Assembly (NCBI GenBank): GCA_021802025.1
Contig: JAKABC010000032.1
Span: forward strand, 1 to 12,753
Source of the DNA: Actinomycetes bacterium
GTDB taxonomy: Bacteria; Actinomycetota; Acidimicrobiia; Acidimicrobiales; RAAP-2
Direction of reading: 5' to 3'
DNA length: 12,753 nt
A program made the position numbers and the translations under genes. The notes beneath the pieces are model-generated. The model did no database searches, was not told the origin of the DNA, and saw only the letters and a list, made by a program, of their open reading frames with translations. The first letter of the stretch is position 1; each line of letters starts with the position of its first letter. Positions 6,316-12,196 of the stretch are shown here, piece by piece.

Positions 6316-6995
6316 TGCGCGCGGTCCTGACGCGCGAAGAGGGCCGCAACGACGCCACCCGTTCGTGGCTGCCGACGGGGTGGTCGATCAGTGAGGTCCC
6401 GGCCACCACGACCCGCTACGAGGAGATCGCGACCGTGAACGCCACCGCCGCGGGGGACGGGCCCTACCGCTGGGTCGTGGTCACGAGCGCCCGGGCCGCG
6501 CGCTACGTCGGGGCCGCCCCGGGGGCGCGTGTCGCGGCGGTCGGCCCGGCGACCGCCCGGGCCCTCACGGACCGCGACACGGCGTGCGCGGTGGTCGGCG
6601 ACGCCGGCGCCCTCGCCCTGGCCGCGGCGATCGACGACGGGCCGGTCCTCGTGCTGGCCGCCCGGGGCGGTCGGCGCGAGCTCGTCGAGGCGCTGGGTGC
6701 GCGCGGGCTCACGGCGGTCGTCGTCGAGTGCTACGAGACGGTCCCGGTCACCCTCGGGGCGCGCGAGCGCGCTCTCCTGGAGGCGGCCGACGTGGTCGTG
6801 GTCGGGGCGCCCTCGGCCTGGGCCGTCGTGGCCGACGCCGTGGCGCCCGGCGCCTGGGTCGTGGTGCCCGGTGAGACGACCCGGGCCGCCGTCGCGGCGG
6901 ACCACGCTCGGGTCCTGGCGGCCTGGGGTCCTCGAGCGACCGCGACGCTCGCGGCCCTCGCGCCGCGCCGGGACCGTGGTGGAGGGGCCCAATAG
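6315..6995 (+). CDS. hemD: Uroporphyrinogen-III synthase, stand-alone
   Basis: HemD inverts ring D of hydroxymethylbilane and closes it to uroporphyrinogen III. The sequence family is weakly conserved, but the 226-residue protein shows the expected two-lobe pattern: YRWVVVTSARAARYVG (51-66, usually W-hydrophobic-FTS), VAAVGPATARAL (73-84), VLVLAARGGRRELVEALGARG (111-131), CYETVP (139-144) and VVVGAPSAWAVVADAV (161-176). Position right after hemC removes most doubt. It is slightly shorter than the usual 240-260 residues. It is not fused to an N-terminal uroporphyrinogen methyltransferase, unlike the fused forms I recall from Streptomyces and mycobacteria. The GTG start shares its G with the hemC TAG stop, and its own TAG stop is part of the hemB -10 box. 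Confidence 0.88.
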   Translation: MRAVLTREEGRNDATRSWLPTGWSISEVPATTTRYEEIATVNATAAGDGPYRWVVVTSARAARYVGAAPGARVAAVGPATARALTDRDTACAVVGDAGALALAAAIDDGPVLVLAARGGRRELVEALGARGLTAVVVECYETVPVTLGARERALLEAADVVVVGAPSAWAVVADAVAPGAWVVVPGETTRAAVAADHARVLAAWGPRATATLAALAPRRDRGGGAQ

Positions 6996-6998
6996 GCT
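6993..6998 (+). promoter_or_regulatory. -10 box of a probable leaderless hemB mRNA
   Basis: TAGGCT, then GGCCCC, then the GTG of hemB at 7005. The TAG is the hemD stop codon, and the stop-to-start gap of 9 bases equals that at the YbjN-proC junction. The box suggests an internal promoter that can drive hemB-hemL and the membrane protein gene apart from hemACD. Confidence 0.6.
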
Positions 6999-7004
6999 GG
7001 CCCC

Positions 7005-7982
7005 GTGTTCCCGGCCCAGCGACCTCGCCGCCTGCGCGCCAGCGCGGCCCTGCGCGACCTCGTCGCCGAGACCGACCTCTCCGCGTCCCGGCTGATCGCG
7101 CCGCTGTTCGTCGCCGAAGACCGCGACGAGCCCCGGCCCATCCTCTCTTTGCCCGGCCACTCCCAGCACACGCTGGACTCGCTGCGCCGCGAGGTCGAGG
7201 CGCTCGCGCGCGCCGGGGTCGGTGCGGTGATCCTCTTCGGGGTCCCCGCCCGTAAGGACGAGTTCGGCTCGGGGGCCTGGGACCCCGAGGGCGTCGTCCA
7301 GGTGGCCCTGGCGCGACTGCGCGCCGACGTGGGCGACGACCTCGTGGTGATGGCCGACCTGTGCCTGGACGAGTACACGAGCCACGGCCACTGCGGGGTG
7401 CTCACCGCGTCGGGCGCGGTCGACAACGACGCCACCCTCGAGCTCTACGCGCGCGTGGCCTTGGCCCAGGCCGCGGCCGGGGCGCACGTCGTCGCCCCGA
7501 GCGGCATGATGGACGGCCAGGTCGGCGCGATCCGCTCGGCCCTCGACGGGGCCGGCTTCGCTGACGTGGCCGTCCTCGCCTACAGCGCGAAGTACGCGAG
7601 CGCCCTCTACGGCCCCTTCCGCGAGGCCGTGGCCGTCGAGATCGCCGGCGGCGGCGACCGGCGCGGCTACCAGCAGGACCCCCGCAATCGTCGCGAGGCG
7701 CTGCTCGAGGCGCGCGCCGACGTCGACCAGGGCGCCGACATGGTCATGGTCAAGCCGGGCATCGCCTACCTCGACGTGCTGAGCGACCTGCGCGCCGCGC
7801 TCGACGTGCCGGTCTTCGCCTACCAGGTGAGCGGGGAGTACGCGATGGTCAAGGCCGCCGAGGAGCGGGGCTGGATCGACGGGCCGGCCGTCGCGCTCGA
7901 GCTGCTCACCGCCTTGCGCCGGGCCGGCGCCGACGCCATCCTCACCTACTTCGCGCGCGAGCTGGCCGGAACGCTGTCGTGA
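7005..7982 (+). CDS. hemB: Delta-aminolevulinic acid dehydratase (porphobilinogen synthase)
   Basis: HemB condenses two 5-aminolevulinates to porphobilinogen. The 325-residue protein has both active-site lysines, Lys196 in LAYSAKYAS and Lys250 in MVMVKPGIAYLD, and the metal loop DLCLDEYTSHGHCG (118-131). In that loop the three-Cys zinc site of E. coli-type enzymes is only partly kept: Cys120 and Cys130 are present but the middle Cys is Asp122. I recall the same C-x-D form in mycobacterial HemB, so it is probably a lineage trait, and metal use is uncertain. GTG start behind TAGGCT. Its TGA stop overlaps the hemL GTG (GTGA). Confidence 0.96.
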   Translation: MFPAQRPRRLRASAALRDLVAETDLSASRLIAPLFVAEDRDEPRPILSLPGHSQHTLDSLRREVEALARAGVGAVILFGVPARKDEFGSGAWDPEGVVQVALARLRADVGDDLVVMADLCLDEYTSHGHCGVLTASGAVDNDATLELYARVALAQAAAGAHVVAPSGMMDGQVGAIRSALDGAGFADVAVLAYSAKYASALYGPFREAVAVEIAGGGDRRGYQQDPRNRREALLEARADVDQGADMVMVKPGIAYLDVLSDLRAALDVPVFAYQVSGEYAMVKAAEERGWIDGPAVALELLTALRRAGADAILTYFARELAGTLS

Positions 7983-9247
7983 CCAACGACGAGTGGTTCG
8001 CGCGGGCGCGCGTGGTCATCCCCGGCGGCGTCGACTCCCCGGTGCGCTCGTTCGCCTCGGTCGGGGGCGTGCCCTACACCGTCGCGCGCGGCGAGGGGGC
8101 CTACGTGTTCGACGTCGAGGGTCGCCGCTACCTCGACTACGTCCAGTCCTACGGCGCGTCGCTGGTCGGCCACGCCCACCCCGAGGTGGTGGCGGCCCTG
8201 GCGCGCGCCGCCGCCGACGGGTCGACCTTCGGCGCGCCGACCCCCGGTGAGGTGCTGCTCGCCGAGGCGATGACCGGCGCCGTCGACGGTCTCGAGCAGG
8301 TCCGGCTCGTCTCGTCGGGCACCGAGGCCGTCATGAGCGCGGTGCGCCTGGCGCGCGGGGCCACCGGGCGTGACCGCGTCGTGAAGTTCGACGGCTGCTA
8401 CCACGGCCACTCCGACGCCCTGCTCGTCGCCGGGGGCAGCGGGGTGGCCCAGCTCGGGCTGCCCGGCTCGGCCGGGGTCACCGCGGGGGCCGTCGCCGAC
8501 ACCCTGGTCGCGCCGTACAACGAGGTCCCCACCCTGGACGAGACGGTGGCCTGCGTGCTGGTCGAGCCCGTGGCCTGCAACATGAACCTGGTCGCCCCCC
8601 GCCCGGGCTTCCTCGAGGGTTTGCGCGCCGAGTGCGACCGGGTCGGCGCCCTGCTCGTCTTCGACGAGGTCATCACCGGCTTCCGCCTCGCCCGGGGCGG
8701 GGCCGTGGAGCGCTTCGGGGTGACCCCGGACCTGTGGTGCTTCGGCAAGGTGATCGGCGGCGGGCTGCCGGTGGGGGCCTTCGGCGGGCGTCGCGCGACG
8801 ATGCGCACCCTCGCACCCGAGGGCCCCGTCTACCAGGCGGGCACGCTCTCGGGCAACCCACTGGCGACCGCGGCCGGACTCCAGGTCCTCGCGATGGTGG
8901 GCGCCGGCGAGCTCGCCGGCCTCGCGACGCGGGTCGAGGGCCTCGCGCGCGCGATCGAGGCCGCCGTCAACGACGCCGGGCTCTTCTGCCGAGTCCCGAC
9001 GGTGGGCGCCCTAGCCGGGATCTATCTGGCCGCCGAGGAGTTCGCCGCCCCGACCAACGCCGACGAGGTGCGCGCGCTCGCCGGAAACGGGCTCTACCCC
9101 CGGTTCTTCCACGGGATGCTCGAGCGCGGCGTCGCCCTGGCGCCGGGCGCCTACGAGATCCTCTTCACCTCGCTCGCCCACAGCGACGCCGACCTCGCGC
9201 GCACGGCCGAGGCCGCCGGCGAGGTGGCGCGCTCGCTGCGCCCGTGA
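7979..9247 (+). CDS. hemL: Glutamate-1-semialdehyde 2,1-aminomutase
   Basis: HemL isomerises glutamate-1-semialdehyde to 5-aminolevulinate with a PLP or PMP cofactor, acting between HemA and HemB. The 422-residue class III aminotransferase-fold protein shows IPGGVDSPVRSF (14-25), SSGTEAVMSAVRLARG (112-127), FDGCYHGHSDALL (137-149), FDEVITGFR with Asp229 against the pyridine nitrogen (228-236), and the cofactor lysine Lys257 in CFGKVIGGGLPVGAFGG. Length is normal. It overlaps hemB and the next gene by GTGA on both sides, so all three are probably translated by coupling. The first residues MTNDEWFARA match the usual N-terminus of the family. Confidence 0.96.
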   Translation: MTNDEWFARARVVIPGGVDSPVRSFASVGGVPYTVARGEGAYVFDVEGRRYLDYVQSYGASLVGHAHPEVVAALARAAADGSTFGAPTPGEVLLAEAMTGAVDGLEQVRLVSSGTEAVMSAVRLARGATGRDRVVKFDGCYHGHSDALLVAGGSGVAQLGLPGSAGVTAGAVADTLVAPYNEVPTLDETVACVLVEPVACNMNLVAPRPGFLEGLRAECDRVGALLVFDEVITGFRLARGGAVERFGVTPDLWCFGKVIGGGLPVGAFGGRRATMRTLAPEGPVYQAGTLSGNPLATAAGLQVLAMVGAGELAGLATRVEGLARAIEAAVNDAGLFCRVPTVGALAGIYLAAEEFAAPTNADEVRALAGNGLYPRFFHGMLERGVALAPGAYEILFTSLAHSDADLARTAEAAGEVARSLRP

Positions 9248-10344
9248 GCGCCGTCGCGAGCGCCGGCTGGAGCGTCCGGCCGCCCTTCGTCCCCCACGGC
9301 CCCACCGAGCCGGTGACCCTCCTGTTCGACGACGCGGGCCTCACCCAGCTGGCCGGGGCGCCACCGATCGCCTGGCAGACGCCCTGGAGCGAGCTCGCTG
9401 AGGTGGAGCTCGTGCGCGCGGGCGGGCGCGTCGGGCTGGCGGCCACCGTCGGGGGGGTGCGCTACCTCTGGCGTCGTCGCGGGACCGACGGGTTCGACGA
9501 GCTGGCCGCGCTCGTCGGGGCCCACGGCGCGGTGGTGCGCCGGGGTCGTCCGCGCGTGGCGCTCGCCGTGGTCGCCGCGGCGGTGCTCACGGCGTCGGTC
9601 GCCGCCGGGGCGGTCGCCTGGCTGGTGCGCCACGGGCCGAGCGAGCTGGCGAGCGCCCGCGGGGCCAACCTGACCCTCGCGGACCTGCCCCCGGGCTGGT
9701 ACGCGAGCAGCGAGGGCGTCCTCTCCTATCTCGTCCCGCCGGCCGACAAGGTCTACACCTCGACCACCACGACGCTCCCGAGCGCCTCGACGAGCGCGAA
9801 CCGGGTCTTCGAGGCCGCCGCGTCGGTCTTCCAGCGCTGTCTCGGGGTCAGCGCCCGCCGCGATCGCGTCTACGGGGCGGCCGGCCAACAGCCCGACTAC
9901 CAGGTCTCCTCGCCCGTGTTCGAGAGCAACCTCGCCGGCGGCGGCGAGGTCGCCTCGGTCGCCCAGTACTACCGGACGACGACGATGGTGCGCCGCGACA
10001 CCGCCGAGATGAGCCGCGCCGGCTTCGGCCGCTGCTTTGTCGACTCCCAGGCCGCGCTCATGCTGGGCGAGGAGGGCCAGTCGACCCAGGCCCCGCCCGG
10101 CGCGGTGACGTGGCGGCCCCACACGCTCTTGAGCTCGGTCTTCGCGCGCGGGGGCTACGTGCGCCTCGACGTGCCCCTGCTCAGCGTGAGCCTCCAGCTC
10201 GTCGTGGCGGTGGTGACCCACGGCCACTACGAGGTGACCCTCGACGCCCTGGTGCCGTCGTTCGAGCGGGCCCGCGGGCTGCTCGAGAACCTGGTCGCGA
10301 CGATCCAGTCGCGCGTGAGTACCCCCACGGCGCGCGCCGCCTAG
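9244..10344 (+). CDS. Unknown single-pass membrane protein after hemL
   Basis: I do not recognise this 366-residue protein. Residues 20-100 are a small cytoplasmic domain with beta-rich runs (VTLLFDDAGLTQLAG, WSELAEVELVRAGGRVGLAATVGGVRYLW, FDELAALVGAHG) that resemble a bacterial PH-like domain; this is pattern only. Arg-rich 99-104 precedes one membrane helix (about 105-128), so the N-terminus is probably inside and 130-366 outside. The outer part has LTLADLPPGWYAS (144-155), a Thr/Ser linker (171-185) and two cysteines (199, 264) that could form a disulfide. The LADLPPGW phrase recalls extracytoplasmic domains of actinobacterial lipoprotein-like proteins. The GTG at 9244 overlaps the hemL stop (GTGA). 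The same frame is open further upstream, but there it is only an Arg-rich shadow of hemL. Its TAG stop overlaps the opposing reductase gene. Function is open. Confidence 0.8.
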   Translation: MSAVASAGWSVRPPFVPHGPTEPVTLLFDDAGLTQLAGAPPIAWQTPWSELAEVELVRAGGRVGLAATVGGVRYLWRRRGTDGFDELAALVGAHGAVVRRGRPRVALAVVAAAVLTASVAAGAVAWLVRHGPSELASARGANLTLADLPPGWYASSEGVLSYLVPPADKVYTSTTTTLPSASTSANRVFEAAASVFQRCLGVSARRDRVYGAAGQQPDYQVSSPVFESNLAGGGEVASVAQYYRTTTMVRRDTAEMSRAGFGRCFVDSQAALMLGEEGQSTQAPPGAVTWRPHTLLSSVFARGGYVRLDVPLLSVSLQLVVAVVTHGHYEVTLDALVPSFERARGLLENLVATIQSRVSTPTARAA

Positions 10345-11669
10345 GACTCCTCGTCGAACAGGGCCGTCCAGACCGACTCGGGTAGGGCGCGCGCCAGGCG
10401 CACCGAGGCGCGGTAGGCGCGCTCGCCCGGACCGGATTCGTCGTTGCGCATGAGGTTCGCCATCACCACGAGCAGCTCGTTCATCACCGGCGCGACGCGC
10501 AGCCCCGCGCCGACGCACGCCGCGAGCACCCGGGGCTCCGAGAGCAGGCGCACGAAGGCCCGGGCGAGCAGGTAGTAGTCGCCGTAGCGGGCCTCGAGGC
10601 GGGCCTCGTAGTCCTCGAGCACCGACGGATCGTCGGCGCGCAGGGCCTCGCCGAGCACCGTCGCGGCGAGCCGGCCGGTCTCGTAGCCGTAGGCGATGCC
10701 CTCGCCGTTGAAGGGGTTGATCGAGCTCGCGGCGTCGCCGATCACCAGGGTGTTGGCCCCGGCCCGGGGCCCGCGCGAGAACCCCATCGGCAGTCGCCCG
10801 CCGGTCGGGGCCCCGAGGGAGGTCGTCGCGTCCAGCCCCCAGTCGGCCCCGATCTGGTCCACGAAGCGCTCCTGGAGCTTGGTGGTGTTGACCCCGCGCC
10901 ACGCGCCCGCCGTTGAGAGCAGTCCCACGCCCACGTTGAGCCGGCCGTCGCCCAGGGGGAAGACCCACCCGTAGCCCGGGACCGCGCGGCCCGCCTCGTC
11001 GCGCAGCTCGAGGTACGAGTCGATCCAGGGCTCGTCGTGGCGCTCGCTGGTGTAGTAGCCCCTCAGCGCCATGCCCATCGGCCAGTGGCGGTTGCGCGTC
11101 ACGCCGAGGGCCCGACCGAGTCGCGAGTGCTGACCGTCGGCCGCCACGACGTAGCGCGCGCGCACCTCGGCGCGCTCGCCGGAGTCGACGTCGCGCACGA
11201 CGACCCCGCTCGCGCCCGCGAGCCGTCCGGGCGCCCCGGGGGAGGGCTCGAGGGGGTCGGTCACCTCGGCGTGGGTCACCACGACCGCCCCGTGGTCCGC
11301 CGCGCGCCGCGCCACCAGGCCGTCGAGGTCGAAACGGGTGATCGTGTAGCCGTAGTCGGGGAAGCGGGGGTGCTCGGGCCAGGACATCGCGAGCGAGGCC
11401 CCGAAGCCGTGGGCGCGGAGCCCGCCGAAGCGGTGGCCGTGGGCCGCGACCTCGGGCTCGAGGCCCATGTCGGCGAGCTGGCGCACCGAGCGCGGGGTCA
11501 GCCCGTCACCGCAGGTCTTCGCGCGCGGGAACTCCTTCTTCTCCACCACGCACACCCGCCAGCCCGCGCGCGCGAGCCAGTAGGCGCAGGCCGAGCCCGA
11601 CGGTCCGGCGCCGATCACCACGACGTCGTAGGGGGTCGCGGCCACACGCGACAGGGGCTGGTCGGGCAC
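10341..11669 (-). CDS. Geranylgeranyl reductase family FAD enzyme
   Basis: This 442-residue flavoprotein belongs to the geranylgeranyl reductase family, which saturates isoprenoid double bonds. It has the N-terminal dinucleotide loop VVIGAGPSGSACAYWLARAG (17-36), the family box KTCGDGLTPRSV (51-62), the second FAD motif VVAADGQHSRLGRAL (174-188), and the C-terminal FAD motif VIGDAASSINPFNGEGIAYG (309-328). No signal peptide is seen. In many actinobacteria a paralogue lies beside nuoA, and the mycobacterial member MenJ reduces one bond in the menaquinone side chain. With nuoA divergent 77 bases away, menaquinone is the likeliest substrate, but archaeal-type lipid or chlorophyll-type reductases share this family. 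Start is GTG behind TAAGGT. It is convergent with the membrane protein gene, overlapping by four bases. Confidence 0.88.
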   Translation of the reverse strand: MPDQPLSRVAATPYDVVVIGAGPSGSACAYWLARAGWRVCVVEKKEFPRAKTCGDGLTPRSVRQLADMGLEPEVAAHGHRFGGLRAHGFGASLAMSWPEHPRFPDYGYTITRFDLDGLVARRAADHGAVVVTHAEVTDPLEPSPGAPGRLAGASGVVVRDVDSGERAEVRARYVVAADGQHSRLGRALGVTRNRHWPMGMALRGYYTSERHDEPWIDSYLELRDEAGRAVPGYGWVFPLGDGRLNVGVGLLSTAGAWRGVNTTKLQERFVDQIGADWGLDATTSLGAPTGGRLPMGFSRGPRAGANTLVIGDAASSINPFNGEGIAYGYETGRLAATVLGEALRADDPSVLEDYEARLEARYGDYYLLARAFVRLLSEPRVLAACVGAGLRVAPVMNELLVVMANLMRNDESGPGERAYRASVRLARALPESVWTALFDEES

Positions 11670-11675
11670 CCGGAC

Positions 11676-11681
11676 ACCTTA
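11676..11681 (-). promoter_or_regulatory. -10 box of a probable leaderless reductase mRNA
   Basis: On the minus strand TAAGGT, then GTCCGG, then the GTG at 11669. The 6-base spacing equals that of the four plus-strand examples. No Shine-Dalgarno lies between. The matching -35 region would fall within the palindrome at 11691-11715. Confidence 0.55.
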
Positions 11682-11690
11682 GGCGCGAGC

Positions 11691-11715
11691 ACGCGCGCCA
11701 CCGGTGTGCGCGCGT
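11691..11715. promoter_or_regulatory. Imperfect palindrome between reductase gene and nuoA
   Basis: Arms ACGCGCGC (11691-11698) and GCGCGCGT (11708-11715) pair perfectly around the core palindrome CACCGGTG (11699-11706), with one unpaired T at 11707. It overlaps the expected -35 region of the minus-strand gene and lies 31 bases before nuoA. That is a good place for an operator acting on both divergent promoters. It does not match the Rex operator pattern. GC-rich alternating runs are common in this DNA, so chance is possible. Confidence 0.4.
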
Positions 11716-11738
11716 CGGAGGGAGGTTCGCGGACCTGG

Positions 11739-11744
11739 TAGAAA
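11739..11744 (+). promoter_or_regulatory. Possible -10 or translation signal of nuoA
   Basis: TAGAAA, preceded by TGG as in an extended -10, sits in an A-rich run directly before the ATG at 11747. It lacks the final T of TANNNT. Read as a -10 it would start transcription near 11751 and favour the in-frame GTG at 11753 as a leaderless start. Read as a purine-rich leader it serves the ATG. GGAGGGAGG at 11717-11725 is too far (21 bases) to be the ribosome site of either. Confidence 0.25.
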
Positions 11745-11746
11745 AG

Positions 11747-12196
11747 ATGGACGTGAGCCAGTACCTCCCGCTGTTGGTGATGCTCGCGCTGGGCGTCGTC
11801 TTCGTCGCGGGCTCCCTGGTCGTGTCGGCGGTCCTCGCCCCGCACAAGCGACCCACCGACGCCAAGCTGGCCCCTTACGAGTGCGGCATCGTGCCCGAGA
11901 TCGAGCCGCCCCAGCGCTTCCCGGTCCGCTTCTACCTGGTGGCGATGATCTTCGTGATCTTCGACATCGAGGTCGTCTTCATGTACCCCTTCGCCATCGT
12001 GTTCCACCAGCTCGGGGCGTTCGGACTGATCGAGGTGCTGATCTTCTCGGCCACCGTCTTTTCGGCCCTGCTCTTCCTCGTGAGCGAGGGGGCCCTCACC
12101 TGGGGGCCGGTCAAGCACCTGGTGCGCGCGATGCCCGCGCGCACCACGACCTCGACGATCCAGCGCGTCAGCCCCGAGCGGGAGCGGGTGGCCTGA
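11747..12196 (+). CDS. nuoA: NADH-quinone oxidoreductase subunit A
   Basis: NuoA is a small membrane subunit of complex I at the junction of the hydrophilic arm and the membrane arm. The 149-residue product has three membrane helices (about 8-30, 60-88 and 92-114). The conserved first loop carries KLAPYECGI (40-48), whose Cys46 becomes exposed in the deactive state in mitochondrial homologues, and RFPVRFYLVAMIFVIFDIEVVFMYPF (57-82) includes the family FDIE motif. The C-terminal tail (about 128-149) is longer and more polar than in E. coli. The ATG is chosen, but the GTG two codons later is also possible. The stop overlaps the nuoB start by one base (TGATG). Confidence 0.95.
   Translation: MDVSQYLPLLVMLALGVVFVAGSLVVSAVLAPHKRPTDAKLAPYECGIVPEIEPPQRFPVRFYLVAMIFVIFDIEVVFMYPFAIVFHQLGAFGLIEVLIFSATVFSALLFLVSEGALTWGPVKHLVRAMPARTTTSTIQRVSPERERVA

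Noticed and set aside
8632..9243. Upstream extension of the membrane protein gene into hemL
   Set aside because: The extra 200 residues are an Arg-rich out-of-frame reading of hemL. The GTG at 9244 in a GTGA overlap matches the joint style of this operon.
9151..10968. 605-codon minus-strand open frame overlapping hemL, the membrane protein gene and the reductase gene
   Set aside because: It runs antisense to two genes and out of frame with the reductase gene, whose own frame carries all FAD motifs.
11717..11725. GGAGGGAGG as the ribosome site of nuoA
   Set aside because: It lies 21 bases before the ATG and no in-frame ATG, GTG or TTG is closer, so it cannot position a ribosome on this gene.
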